The notes beneath the pieces were generated by a model that was not told the DNA's origin, searched no databases, and saw only the letters and a program-made list of their open reading frames with translations. The position numbers and the translations under genes were made by a program. DNA of 64,000 nt, from the NCBI GenBank assembly GCA_036785665.1, contig JAXIVJ010000519.1:55001-119000 (forward strand), written 5' to 3'. Shown here piece by piece: positions 12,193 through 23,412 of this stretch. Each line of letters opens with the position of its first letter. Position 1 is the stretch's first letter. The stretch comes from Chirona hameri (lineage: Eukaryota; Arthropoda; Thecostraca; Balanomorpha; Balanidae).

Positions 12193-12595
12193 AGGGACAT
12201 TGCCACCTTAGACATAAAGACATAAATTTTCAGTACAACAAAGAACCTCATGGGCCCGTCCTGGGTTGTACGGCACACATGGACGTGAACGGCACACATG
12301 TGACAACGGACATGAACGGCCACATACATTGCCTCGCAGGGCACCATATCATGTAATACACACTAACCATTTTCAGAATTTAACATCCAGTACATATACA
12401 TCGTCCTGCACACACGAACCTCAGAATTTAGCAATCTACATTCACAAGACATTCAATCCATACAAACGTTGTAATTACACTAGTCCCACACATACACAAT
12501 CTTCCTTCTCAAAATAATCCCTTTCTTGTAAGCAACCTATTTCAATTTGTTATGTTCTTATGTATATTCGCATATGTGTATCACTATAACTAAGA
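12193..12595. other. Possible 3' untranslated region of the CR1-like element plus unassigned sequence
   Basis: This lies between a TTAA element and the ORF2 stop codon of the minus-strand retrotransposon. It should contain that element's 3' UTR and terminus, but no diagnostic terminal repeat could be recognised. ACACATG-like short repeats occur at about 12270-12330. Confidence 0.35.
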
Positions 12596-15430
12596 CTAAT
12601 CCCAGGAATATTTATAAACAAAACCCTTTCCCGCAAAATATTTGTCGAGCCCAGCTTTGAAAGAAACTAATGTGGCTGCACTGATTACATCACCTGGTAA
12701 ATTGTTCCAATGGCTCACAGCCCTTCTACTGAAAAACGACTGTCTTAATCTAGTCCTGCTTTGTTTAACAATAAGTTTATACTGATGGCATCGCCCTCTT
12801 TTCTCTCTATCAAAATCAAACAAGTTCTTTAAATACCCAATCTGTTGACCATTTACAAACTTAAAAACTTCAATGAGATCCCCCCTCAATCTTCTGTATT
12901 TAAGTGAGAACATATCCAATGTTTTAAGCCTATCCTCATATTCTAAATTACTAATACCGTTAACCATTTTCGTTGCCCGTTTTTGTACCCTTTCTAGTAA
13001 CCAACAATCTTTCTCATACGTTGGAGACCAAGCTTGAACACAGTACTCTAAATGTGGTCTAACAAATGCACAATACAGTTTAGTTATCACCTCAGCACTT
13101 TTATAAGAAACATTCCTGTAAATGGCACCAAGCATCCTTAGCGCCTGTTTTCTAGCTTTGGTTACCTGGTCAGATGCAGACAGCTTACTGTTAACTATTA
13201 CCCCTAGGTCCCTTTCCATTACCGTCTGTGACATCTCCTGTCCCCCCATTTTGTATGAAGTTCTTCTTTTTACTCGGCCTACATGCATAACTTTACATTT
13301 GTTAATATTAAATTCCATTTGCCATGTTTCTGACCATTCAACCAACCTATCCAGATCCGACTGGAAAAGATCCTGGTCGTTGTCTCTCCTAATAACCCTG
13401 AAAACTTTAAGATCGTCAGCAAATTCTAACACTTTACTGTCTACACCATTCTCGATTGTATTAATGAATATTAAAAATAACAATGGGCCTAAAACTGAGC
13501 CTTGAGGCACCCCACTACGCACATCTCTCCATTCAGATTTGACCCCATTTAGTAAAACTCTTTGCCGCCGTCCTGAGAGCCAAAACTCGATCCAATCAAG
13601 CGCCTTGCCGCTTATTCCGTGGCTTTTCAGTTGTAATCCTAATCTTTTATGGGGAACCTTATCAAAAGCTTTACTAAAATCAAGATACGCTACATCAAGC
13701 TGTTCACCCCTATCAAAACTATCGGTTGCCACATCCAAAAACTGCAGAAGGTTGGTCAAGCACGAATAACCCTTCCTGAAGCCATGCTGATTTTCCCTAA
13801 TGATTTTATATTCATCCAAATATTCTACTATTTTATCTTTAATGATTGATTCCAGTACTTTGCAAACTAAGGAGGTAAGACTGACAGGTCTATAATTTTC
13901 TACCTTACTTTTATCCCCCTTTTTAAATATAGGAACTACGTTTGCACTCTTCCAGTCAAGTGGAATATTTGTTTCTTTTAGTGATCTGGAAAATATTATA
14001 GCCAATGGAACAGATATCTCTCTTCCACATTCTTTTAAAACCCTTGCATATATAGTATCTGGTCCCTCCGCCTTATTAGGTTTTATCTTTTTTAAATATG
14101 CACTAACTAAATCACTACTTATATTGCCCAGCTCTCCCAAAGTATCCTCCGTTACTGGCGGAGGATGAAGTAATGCGATACCACTTTGGTCTTCGATTGT
14201 AAAAACGGAACTGAACTGATTACTCAACAATTTCACCATTTCGTTATCTTTACTTACCAACATATCATTTACTTTAAGTGGACCAATACTTTTTGAAACG
14301 TTATTCATTTTGTAAAAACTAAAAAATCTCTTGCTGTCGGCAATGCAGTTCTTTGCCAAGTCTATTTCCTTTGCTCTTTTTGCTGCCCTGACCCAGTCTA
14401 TTTTTCCAAGTCTATTTTTGCTGCCCTGACTCTTTACCTCGTCCCTACTTTTTTGGTAACTTCTCTTATTTGACTCAATTGGTGATCCCTTCATTTTCTT
14501 AAATGCAGCTCTTTTCGTTTTGATGGCATTTCTAACTTCTGGTGTAAGCCAGGGAGGTCTATCGTTTTTTCTACTACGTTTATACTTAAATGGTATGTGT
14601 CTACTCTGAACTGCTTTCAATATAGTCTTAAAATAATTCCAGGATTCACATGTATCTAATCTTTCAAACCCACTGTTCCAATCGATCTGGGCAAGTTCAT
14701 TTCTCAATTTGTCAAAGTCTGCTTGATTAAAATTTGGAACCAGAAGGAGATTATCTTTGAGCTTAACATTAGATGAGATATTAAAGTTTACTATACTATG
14801 ATCACTTTTACCGAGTCCCTCACCGATGGTTACATCACTCACTAGTTCTCTGTTGTCAGAGAAGACTAGGTCAAGAATTGAACATAATCTAGTTGGTTCA
14901 GTGACAAACTGATGCATAAAAAGTTCCTCTTCAAAAAGTTGCCTAAACATCATACACTCGTTGGTCTCTACCCTGCCTTCATACCCTCGTAAATTGAAAT
15001 CCCCCATAATCAGACAATGTGTTTTAAAATTATTACGAATTTCTTCGCAGATCACTCGGTCTGCTTCAACTTGAGGCACTCTCAAAAGATTACCTGGTCT
15101 GTAGAATGCTCCTATTCTTAAGTTGTCCCTATTACCTGCACCAATTTTAACGTCTATCCAAATTGATTCTACGTCCTTCGCTTTTAATGGATCATCAACT
15201 CTCGTAGCAACGTATAAACTGTTGACGTATACAAATACCCCGCCACCCTGCCGTGATTTCCTGCAGTACGAAAACATGTTGTAACCTTGTAGTTCGAAGT
15301 CCTGTAGCCTATCATCACAAAATTCCTCACTAACCCATGTTTCTGTTACACAAATAATATCCGGTTTTTGAATACCAACATAGCATCTGAACTCATCAAA
15401 TTTTGATCTAATGCTCTGTGCATTTAACAT
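12596..15430 (-). CDS. CR1-like non-LTR retrotransposon ORF2: endonuclease and reverse transcriptase
   Basis: 944 codons from an ATG. Residues 1-220 form an apurinic-type endonuclease/exonuclease/phosphatase domain: LNAQSIRSK at 2-10, catalytic Glu30 (TETW), GDFN at 143-146 and SDH at 209-211. The reverse transcriptase follows: ENYRPVSL at 511-518, DFSKAFD at 584-590, GVPQGSVLGP at 640-649 and the FADD active site at 670-673. The C-terminal part holds the wide CR1/L2-type tail. No internal stop is seen, so the copy looks intact. The product would nick chromosomal DNA and copy its own RNA by target-primed reverse transcription in the nucleus. The frame stays open upstream of the ATG into the end of ORF1. 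A short duplication adds residues near 335-350. Assignment to the CR1/Jockey group is firm; the exact clade is less so. Confidence 0.93.
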   Translation of the reverse strand: MLNAQSIRSKFDEFRCYVGIQKPDIICVTETWVSEEFCDDRLQDFELQGYNMFSYCRKSRQGGGVFVYVNSLYVATRVDDPLKAKDVESIWIDVKIGAGNRDNLRIGAFYRPGNLLRVPQVEADRVICEEIRNNFKTHCLIMGDFNLRGYEGRVETNECMMFRQLFEEELFMHQFVTEPTRLCSILDLVFSDNRELVSDVTIGEGLGKSDHSIVNFNISSNVKLKDNLLLVPNFNQADFDKLRNELAQIDWNSGFERLDTCESWNYFKTILKAVQSRHIPFKYKRSRKNDRPPWLTPEVRNAIKTKRAAFKKMKGSPIESNKRSYQKSRDEVKSQGSKNRLGKIDWVRAAKRAKEIDLAKNCIADSKRFFSFYKMNNVSKSIGPLKVNDMLVSKDNEMVKLLSNQFSSVFTIEDQSGIALLHPPPVTEDTLGELGNISSDLVSAYLKKIKPNKAEGPDTIYARVLKECGREISVPLAIIFSRSLKETNIPLDWKSANVVPIFKKGDKSKVENYRPVSLTSLVCKVLESIIKDKIVEYLDEYKIIRENQHGFRKGYSCLTNLLQFLDVATDSFDRGEQLDVAYLDFSKAFDKVPHKRLGLQLKSHGISGKALDWIEFWLSGRRQRVLLNGVKSEWRDVRSGVPQGSVLGPLLFLIFINTIENGVDSKVLEFADDLKVFRVIRRDNDQDLFQSDLDRLVEWSETWQMEFNINKCKVMHVGRVKRRTSYKMGGQEMSQTVMERDLGVIVNSKLSASDQVTKARKQALRMLGAIYRNVSYKSAEVITKLYCAFVRPHLEYCVQAWSPTYEKDCWLLERVQKRATKMVNGISNLEYEDRLKTLDMFSLKYRRLRGDLIEVFKFVNGQQIGYLKNLFDFDREKRGRCHQYKLIVKQSRTRLRQSFFSRRAVSHWNNLPGDVISAATLVSFKAGLDKYFAGKGFVYKYSWD

Positions 15431-15582
15431 TATACATCCAATATTACATTTAGGTAGCTCTCTACCACTGCTACTACTGCTACAGGTATGATAACTTTGA
15501 TGCGTCCCCTTATCAGTTGAACCTTCACCATTGCCTACTTCTCGATGCCCTTTTACCTGTGTCTTCTGACCCCCCCTCCCAA

Positions 15583-16779
15583 CTAGTTTCCCGGAATCAC
15601 CCTTGCGTATGCAGCCCTCAGTACTGTCGCCCCCTCATCCGATAAATGCAAACCATCCCTCATGTAGTACACGTCGCTGCCATAAAACTTATCCCACAGG
15701 TCGACAAACTCAAACCCCATAGCCGAGCATAGTTTACTCACAGAGTGGTTTGCTGACAGGGCTCTGGAGTACCACTCCGTGCCGACTGCAACTCGAGGGA
15801 GGATGCCAGTGATGACGATAGTCTTCCTAGCCTCCTTCAGCGTCTGCAGCAGTTGCCTATATTCCTGTACAAGCTTTACGCTGCGCCTCGGTCCAACGTC
15901 ATTAACCCCCACTTGTACGATGATCGTTTCGGGATCGCACGCACGTAGTTCGTCCTGGATAATAGGGCCAAGTTCGGACACTTTTACTCCTGGTTTGACG
16001 GCACACCTGTCCTCCCTCCCACAAAACACTCTCCCAAGGGGCCTCACCCGCGAATCACCGATCATCAAATATCTAATCTTCTCCTTCTCAGGTTCCTCGG
16101 CAGGCGCCAGGACACTGAACCTGTTCGATAGGGCAACACAATGCTCCTGCTCCCCGGGAATGCGATGGCTCTTGCTACCCTGGATGTGCTGTCTATTCTT
16201 ATCCTGTACAGTTATCCAACCATCTCTCTTTTCTTCTATCTTCTCTTCTTTCTTCTTCTCTATCTTCTCTTCTATCAGCTTTTCTATCGTCTCCCCAAGC
16301 TGCTCTCTACTCTGCTCTTCTATCTTCTCTCCTATCGTTTCTACTATGTTCCTTCCATCTTCTCTTCCCTTCTTCCCTCTTCCCTTCTCCATCTTCCCTT
16401 CCATCATACTTTTTAATTTCTCTTCCATCTTGTCTTCTATCATCACTCCGATGATCTCGTCTATCTTTTCTTCTATTTTATCTAGTATCTTCTTTTTTAT
16501 CTTTTGTATCTTCCTTTCTATCATCTGTTCTATCTTCTTATCCAGCTTCTCTTCGATCATCACTCCTAACTTCTCTTCTATGTTCTCTTCTATCTTCTCT
16601 TCTATATTATCTTCACTCTTATCCTCTCTCTTTTCTTCTCTCATCACACCTCTCTTCTCTTCACTATCCTCTTCTCTGTCAGCGTCTACCTTCTCTTCTC
16701 TAGTATCTTCTCTCTCCTCTTTCTTCTCGTCAGAAGTATTCCCACACTTTCTGGCTCTCTTGCGCCTTGCAATAGGCAT
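15583..16779 (-). CDS. CR1-like ORF1: charged coiled coil plus SGNH esterase
   Basis: 398 codons from the first in-frame ATG (16779). Residues 1-190 are almost entirely Glu, Lys and Ile, with repeating EEKIEE units, predicting a long coiled coil. The underlying DNA is a degenerate TCTTCTATC-type repeat. From about residue 237 an SGNH hydrolase fold follows: block I GDSR, block III GVND and the catalytic pair in DGLHLS near the C terminus. Esterase domains in ORF1 are known from CR1-family elements, where ORF1 proteins bind element RNA. No zinc knuckle or PHD finger is seen, which is less usual. It lies 152 bp upstream of the ORF2 ATG on the same strand, so both would be read from one RNA. The esterase substrate is unknown. 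Confidence 0.88.
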   Translation of the reverse strand: MPIARRKRARKCGNTSDEKKEEREDTREEKVDADREEDSEEKRGVMREEKREDKSEDNIEEKIEENIEEKLGVMIEEKLDKKIEQMIERKIQKIKKKILDKIEEKIDEIIGVMIEDKMEEKLKSMMEGKMEKGRGKKGREDGRNIVETIGEKIEEQSREQLGETIEKLIEEKIEKKKEEKIEEKRDGWITVQDKNRQHIQGSKSHRIPGEQEHCVALSNRFSVLAPAEEPEKEKIRYLMIGDSRVRPLGRVFCGREDRCAVKPGVKVSELGPIIQDELRACDPETIIVQVGVNDVGPRRSVKLVQEYRQLLQTLKEARKTIVITGILPRVAVGTEWYSRALSANHSVSKLCSAMGFEFVDLWDKFYGSDVYYMRDGLHLSDEGATVLRAAYARVIPGN

Positions 16780-16800
16780 TTTCAAAACTCGGCTAGATTA

Positions 16801-17290
16801 CCTTGCAGGCCAATATGGAGTTTTTGGTGTGTATCGGTCGATTAAGCGTGTCCGACGTCACCTGCAAAATTTGGTTCCCGAAAATCCCCCCATTAGATCA
16901 AAAAATACATTTGCACCCGTCATGCTTGCCAAGCATTCGTAAAATTGGAGTGGCCACATCACTATTTAGAATCACTTCTTTGCGGACTGTTATTTTCTTT
17001 TGAATGTTGCAAACTCAACATCATAATTCCGTCAGTGCACTTTTAAATTAAAAAGCGTATGCAGTTAATTATATTTTCAACAACCTTAGCCTCTTTCATA
17101 ATAAAACAGCAAGAATTGCTATGGCTCGACTTTGGGACCGTAGGAGTTATGTGACCTATACCGTATAACACAGATAGACTTTTCAAGATCAAGTCTCGGC
17201 GAATTCGTACGCTTCGGCTTTGGGCGGGCGCCAATACCACAGCCAAACTGGATGAGAGCGGCCATCATGAATCTAGTACTGAGCACAGCT
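16801..17290. other. Unassigned sequence between CR1-like element and LTR element A
   Basis: May hold the 5' UTR of the CR1-like element. No gene or repeat end is recognised. Confidence 0.4.
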
Positions 17291-17295
17291 GGGAC

Positions 17296-17711
17296 TGTAA
17301 CGGAGTGGTGTTTGAGAACCACTTCGCCGGTTTGAGAACCTCCTCTGTTATGCCACCGCTGAGGGTTGTCCTATTCATTTGATTGGTTCGGCCGACTGAG
17401 TATTGCGCCTGCGTAGAGTTCGACAGACCGGGCCGCCGCTGGCAGGAGGTGCCGCCGGTGACTGTAGGACTGGGGACTCTGGATCTGACCGCCGTCCACG
17501 CCGGACCGCTTGCCGGCGTGGACATCAAAATACCAATATAACTAACAACGCGAGAAGAAAGTCTGTCTGAGAGAGTGAGGGAGTGAGGGGTGAGAGTGAA
17601 GTGATTCGGCCTAGAGAGAGAGAGACTATCACGAGCCACGAACTATATTCAGTAGCGACAGTGGGATACGTCGTTACAAATTGATACGCGTGACACGGAA
17701 ACGTCGTTACA
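17296..17711 (+). repeat. 5' LTR of element A
   Basis: 416 bp, TGTAACG...CGTTACA, nearly identical to 25156-25571. The LTR should carry the promoter and polyadenylation signals; none was confidently assigned. Short open frames across it are not genes. Confidence 0.93.
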
Positions 17712-17714
17712 AAT

Positions 17715-17732
17715 TGGTGTCGTTCTCCCCGG
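17715..17732 (+). promoter_or_regulatory. Candidate primer binding site of element A
   Basis: TGGTGTCGTTCTCCCCGG begins three bases after the LTR end. It starts with TGG, as expected for pairing with a tRNA CCA end. I could not assign the tRNA. Confidence 0.6.
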
Positions 17733-17978
17733 ATATCGTCGGGCAAAATTCTTCAGACTTCTACACGACTACTTCTTCTGTTCTTCTGGACTTCTTAGAT
17801 TTCTGGCGACTACCTCTACACGTCTTCAAGTATTAAAGGACGTCTAACAGTGAGCCAGATCCTTTTTTTATCCTTAAAACAATCTCGCTTTCATTCATTT
17901 TTTTACTTGTTGGCTGTGTTGTGTTGTGTAATATTTTGGATTTTTTCTTTTGTGAACTTGTTTTCTTGTTGAGTGAAA

Positions 17979-18965
17979 ATGGATGTGACAGCGGCGTTAC
18001 AAAGTGTGGTTCAAGAGATAAGAGTAGGAGCGCTAACTAAACATGTTCGTACATACCATGGGGAAGGGGCTTCAAAATTCTACAACTGGCTTACAGACAT
18101 GGACCAACTATCCAATACTGTTGACTCGGACCGAATGTGTGTCATGGCTACGATGACACTCGGGGGGGAACTGCGGGGCTATATGGCGCACGACTAACCA
18201 GTACACCTATCACATGGACAGACCTAAGGAAAAACCTAAGGGAGAGATTTGGAGAGGCGGACAACCCCCGTCTGTGCAAGGGAAAAACTTCGAAACACGA
18301 AGCAGCACAAGGGAGAGATTGTCCAAAATTACGCCGAAAGGCTTCGTGCCGCCGCTAAGGACGTATTTGACGACTTAGACACGACAGACGCTCGGGACGT
18401 ACTAGTAGACACCTTTCAGAGAGGACTTCGGGACGACAAACTGGCCAGACAAATCATTAGGAAAAACTGTAAGGACTTGGACACGGCGGAACAAACGGCT
18501 CTAAAGGAGTCCCAAACGGACAAAATGTTCCATCTGTACAGACGGGACGGTGACACAGAGGAACCGATGGACGTGGACGGGGTACACAGAGACGAGGTTG
18601 CGGAACTGCGGAAAAAGGTAGGTGAACTTCAAAAACAGGTAGAGGACTCAAAACGAACTCCAAACCGTCAACAACACAACCAAAACACCCCTCAGCACAC
18701 AAGCAACGCACCACGTTACCGACAGCCACCAAACACAGCACCACAGTACGGACAGCCGACATATACACCACGAAGACAGACACACCAAGTGACAGCCGGA
18801 CCATACCCGTACTCATACCCTCCGCCACTGCCACACAGGTACACAACACCTCCACCACCACCACCACAAAAACAAACGCACAGATGGACCCCTGACGGTC
18901 GGCCAATCTGCGACCGATGCCACAGAGTGGGTCATGTTCACCGGTTTTGCCGCATGGGAAACTAA
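17979..18965 (+). pseudogene. gag: gag of element A, with two frame breaks
   Basis: The first ATG is at 17979 (MDVTAALQ). The reading frame moves to another frame near 18160-18190, at a G7 run, and returns near 18285. A capsid-type region is therefore spread over two frames, and the present copy would not make full-length Gag. The intact last part (18249-18965) holds a Leu/Lys/Glu stretch, a Pro- and Gln-rich linker and one CCHC zinc knuckle (CDRCHRVGHVHRFC), the RNA-binding signature of nucleocapsids. The frame ends with TAA at 18963-18965, directly behind the heptamer GGGAAAC. Gag would assemble into particles packaging the element RNA. Confidence 0.85.
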
Positions 18966-19001
18966 AACGGGCCCCCGGACACGGACCTTCCGGACAGGCC
19001 C
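18956..19001 (+). promoter_or_regulatory. Candidate -1 ribosomal frameshift site, gag to pol of element A
   Basis: GGGAAAC at 18956-18962 is in the gag phase G GGA AAC and is followed at once by the gag stop TAA. After a six-base spacer comes a two-tier stem: GGGCC (18969-18973) can pair with GGCCC (18997-19001), and CCGGA (18975-18979) with TCCGG (18989-18993). Pol continues in the -1 frame. Heptamer, spacing and stem match established retroviral -1 frameshift signals. Confidence 0.8.
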
Positions 19002-20830
19002 CCAAAAACGGTGGTCCTTCAGACTCCGATTCATCCAAGAGAAATCACCCACAAAACCCACAAATCGCACGTGTTCAGGTGAAACCTGACACACCAATGT
19101 GCTGGCTTCATTTAGGTAGTAGGAAAACATATGCGTTAGTTGATTCAGGTGCCGACATCTCATTAATTTCAAAGGAAACGTTTGACAAAATTCCCCGAAA
19201 ACACATCCGCGATTTTTCAACGACAGACTGTATTACTCTGCAATCTGTATCTGGTCACAGACTGATAAATTTTGGAACCGCCACCCTTCAGGTGAGTATT
19301 TCTGGATTTGATCAACCATATAAATTCCAAATAGTAGAGGGACTAAAAAACCAATGCATCCTGGGAACTGATTTTCTGACGGACTTTTCTGCTCAACTTG
19401 ACTTTGGGCACAAAACATTAAATCTGGGAGGCTACATCATTCCACTTCGACCCCAAAAACTTGCCTGTCATTCCGAAACGTCTCTCATCCGACTGTCTCA
19501 ACCGGTCACTGTCAGTGCTCAGTCATATGTCGAAATTCCCGCCAACATAAATCGAGAGCAGCTCATAGGTCAGTACTGTTTGGTACAGCCTCTCAACAAC
19601 GTTCCTATTTTTGGTGATGAACCTGGGTTTTGCTTGGTTACCAGTGTCAGTAAAGTTTCTGAAACTCGAAAGATAGCCGTCATGATTGTGAACGAGACTG
19701 GCAGGGATTTCACAATACCCGCTCGTTCTGTGATAGGAATAGCCGAAGTTTTGGAGGATAGTGAATCATGCATTTCCTCTATCAGTGAACAAACCCAAAA
19801 ATCGTCAGAACCTGAGGACATCTCAGAAAGTCAGAAGGCTGACCTGTCTCATGTGTCTGAAGCACAACGTCAAAAACTAGAGGAGTTGTTGGAACGAAAC
19901 AACGACTTGTTTGCTAAAACTGACTGTGATTTAGGAAGAACCCATCTGGTAAAAGCAAAAATTGACACAGGAGATCATCCTCCGATTAAACAAGCCCCGT
20001 ACCGGTTACCTTTTAGTCAAAGACAGATGGTTCAAGAACATATAGATGCGATGCTAAAAGCTGGAGTCATTTCACCCAGTCAAAGTCCGTGGGCGAGTCC
20101 TATTGTTATTGTGGACAAGAAAGATGGTTCAAAAAGATTTTGTGTTGATCTGCGAGCTCTGAACCGAATTACCAAGAAAAACAGCTACCCTCTCCCAAGA
20201 ATTGACGATGTTCTAGCCTCGCTCGACGGATCAGAATATTTTACTAGTCTCGATCTAAAGTCTGGTTATTGGCAAATTGCCATGGAGGAAGAGTCAAAGG
20301 AAAAGACTGCGTTTACCTGTTTTGCGGGATTATATGCCTGGAATGTCCTTCCGTTCGGCGCTGTGAATGCGCCTGCCATTTTCTCGGAATTGATGAATGA
20401 GGTTTTGAGGGGAACCCTACATAAATTTACTGAGGTCTACCTTGATGACATATTAATTCATTCTAAGACTTTTGAGGAACATATAGAGCACATTGAAGCT
20501 GTCTTTTCACGTCTGAGAAATGCTGGACTAAAACTGAAAATGTCGAAGTGTGATTTTCTGAAGAGTGAAGTGAACTATTTAGGACATGTTGTATCAAAAA
20601 ATGGGATCAAACCCGACCCGGCAAAAGTGGAAGCACTCCAACAACTGGAACCACCGACAGACGTCCGCGGAATTCGTTCTTTTATCGGTATGACCGGTTA
20701 TTATCGCAGATTTATTCCAAATTATGCAAAAATTGCAAAACCATTGACAGAGCTGACAAAAAAGAACAGGATTTTCTACTGGACAGAGGAATGTCAAAAT
20801 TCGTTCGAAGCATTACGGCGAGCCCTTACT

Positions 20831-20833
20831 TAG
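20831..20833 (+). other. In-frame amber codon between RT and RNase H of element A
   Basis: TAG interrupts an otherwise continuous frame: the same frame resumes immediately and encodes the whole RNase H. A single substitution is the simplest explanation. Readthrough at this position would be unusual for the family. Confidence 0.85.
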
Positions 20834-23412
20834 GCTCCTATTTTAGCTTATCCAGACATTAGTAAGCCATATAAATTATACACTGATGCCTGTGGTTACG
20901 CCATTGGAGGCGTTTTGGTACAAGAAGCTGACATGGGTGAACGTGTTATTCAATACCTTTCGCATCAATTAAACGAAACTCAACAGCGTTGGCCAATTAT
21001 TGAGAAGGAGGCGTACGCCATTGTTTATTGTGTGCAAAAGTTCCGTCCGTATTTACTGGGTTCAAAATTTACTATCATGACTGACCATAAACCGCTACAA
21101 CATTTGTTCACCAGTGAAATGAAGAACGCTAAAATTCAACGTTGGGCGGTTTTATTGAGTGAATACGGAGGAGATGTGAGCTACATACGAGGTAGCCAAA
21201 ATGTGGTAGCTGATGCATTGTCTCGCTTTGGCCCAGGAATGGCGACCCGTGAGTCGTCAAATGGCCCCACTGATTACGTGAGCCTGCAGGAGGAGGAAAG
21301 CGAAAAAGGACAATGTTATGTAAATAGTGTACAAAAACCTAGCGTGAATGTTATCGACTCAGATCACGCACCTGTAGTGCAGCTGGAGAGAGATGTCGCA
21401 TGTGAGGACCGTGGAGAGGAGGAAAACAATGAGAAGTTTCGAGCATTTCTGAAAGACCATCCTGATTTTCAAACCATCCAGGCTGGGGACGTTGAGATTC
21501 AGCGTATTCTAAAACAAATTTGGAGGACCCGAGTCATTCGAATCATGCTGAAATTTCAAAACATTATGTATTGGAAGATGGACTTTTGTATAGAGTTTCT
21601 GAGCATTCAAAGTGTGGACGTTTTGTGGGCTTACAATTAGTTATCCCGGAGTTCTTGCAAAAACCATTGATAGATGAAATACACGCAGGATATTTCGGAG
21701 GTCACCTAGGTGTGGATAAAACGTATGATAGACTCCGATCTCGCTATTATTGGTCTGGCATGTATCGTGATGTTGTTGTGTTCTTGCAAGACTGTGCTGC
21801 TTGCAACATGCGGAAACTGCGCCGTGAACGGCCACCGCTACAGAAAATGCAAATTCCCAAGTACCCTTTTGAACAGATTGCTATTGACACCTGTGGACCA
21901 TTTCCTGAGTTACATCGGAAACAGATACATCATTAACGTCATTGATTTATTTTCTGGCTGGCCTGAGTCTTTTGCGACTAAATCTAAAAGTGCTGAAACT
22001 GTCGCTCAAATTCTTATGGAGCATATCATTCCTCGGCATGCTTGTCCGCGCATTATTGTTTCTGACAATGGAACGGAATTCTGCAACGCTGTAATCGATC
22101 AAATTGCTGCATTTTTCAACATTAAACATATTAGAACTTCTGTCTATCACCCGCAGTCAAACGGGAAGTGTGAACGGTACAATCGTGTACAAAACGACAT
22201 GTTAGCGAAATTAGTAGATAGAACTCAACGGAATTGGGATACAAAGATACCTTCTATTTTATCAGCTTATCGAACTGCCAAAAATGAAACTACAAAATTT
22301 AGTCCATTCTTTGTTCTTTATGGTCGTGATCCTGTCCTACCAGTGGATACTCTTTTGTCGCCAAAATACCGTTACCATGGGGACGAGTATGTCCCATCTA
22401 TGCTTGAAACCATGCACAATGCTCATCATCCCGTTCAACACAATTTGGAGAACAGTCATGAAAAGAACAGAGCGTATTATGACAAAAAAGCGAAACCTAT
22501 CAATATTAATGTGGGGGATATGGTTTATTTTAGAGATCCTTCGGAAACTATTACTTCAAAACTGGCTTCTAAATGGAAACCGTTTTATCGAGTGATTAAG
22601 GCCTTGAGTGATGTAACCTTTGTGATAAAAAATCAACTGTCTGGACACACAAAAGTAGTCAACGCAATCAATCTTCGGCGAGTAAAATCAGAAAACGTTT
22701 GGGAAAACCTTACCGACCACCCATCACACATTGACAGCAAATATCAGGAAAAATCGGCCAAGCAAAAATCGCACATACCCATCAGAGTTCAACCCTCCAG
22801 AGACGCAAAGTTCTCTGCTGGATCCGAACCCTGTGAACTTTCGGAACCTTGCTACGTGCCGGTAAGTAAACCTCAACTGACCACAACGATTTCGGACGAG
22901 ATCGAACCTCCTCAGGTAAGTGACAAAACAGATGACCAAGAAAAATCGGACGACCGACAAAACGATCAAACCACCGACAAACCAACTGACCAAGCAGACG
23001 ATTCCATTATCGTAAACCCGTCTGAGCTACCAGACATTCCTAAGCTGGCGACTCTGACTTTTCATCTGACGACGACTTACCTTTAGCTGACTTACAAAGA
23101 CGATGGAAACGGCAGCACGTTTCAGACTCAGACGGTGAGGACAACTTACCCCTTTCAAAACTCGCAAAACGTTTACAGAAAAGTACGGAAGCGGAAGCCG
23201 AAACTACTAGTGAACCTGTTAAAAGACCGCTTACTCGTGACCAATCACCCCCTTCAGGAACAGAAGCAAAAAGTCCCCCTGAAAAATATTCTAGACATAC
23301 GCTATCTGATTTCGAATCTGATTTCTCTGAATCTGAAGTATTTGAGGTAGACGGCAAAGGTGCATGCATGAGTGTGAATGTGACTAACCCGAGTAAGTCT
23401 GTGCTTCTGGAA

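Larger units (their letters stand above)
12560..16800 (-). mobile_element. CR1-like non-LTR retrotransposon, apparently full length in coding region
   Basis: It consists of ORF1 and ORF2 in order on the minus strand with no LTRs. Outer boundaries are approximate: neither the 5' UTR start (beyond 16779) nor the 3' end (below 12596) has a recognisable junction or target duplication. Both frames are open, so this could be a recent, potentially active copy. Confidence 0.8.

Noticed and set aside
13122..13849. Plus-strand frames inside the reverse transcriptase gene
   Set aside because: Antisense to a clearly conserved ORF2; no domain of their own.
15779..16942. 387-codon plus-strand frame rich in Ser/Phe/Ile
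   Set aside because: It is the antisense shadow of the ORF1 coil; the repetitive TCTTCT DNA lacks stops on both strands.
17265..17746. Minus-strand frames across the LTR of element A, repeated at 25119-25499
   Set aside because: Both copies lie in the LTRs and are duplicated only because the LTRs are.
18457..19220. Minus-strand frames over gag of element A
   Set aside because: Shadows of the gag frame; polyvaline arises from the Pro/Thr-rich linker read in reverse.
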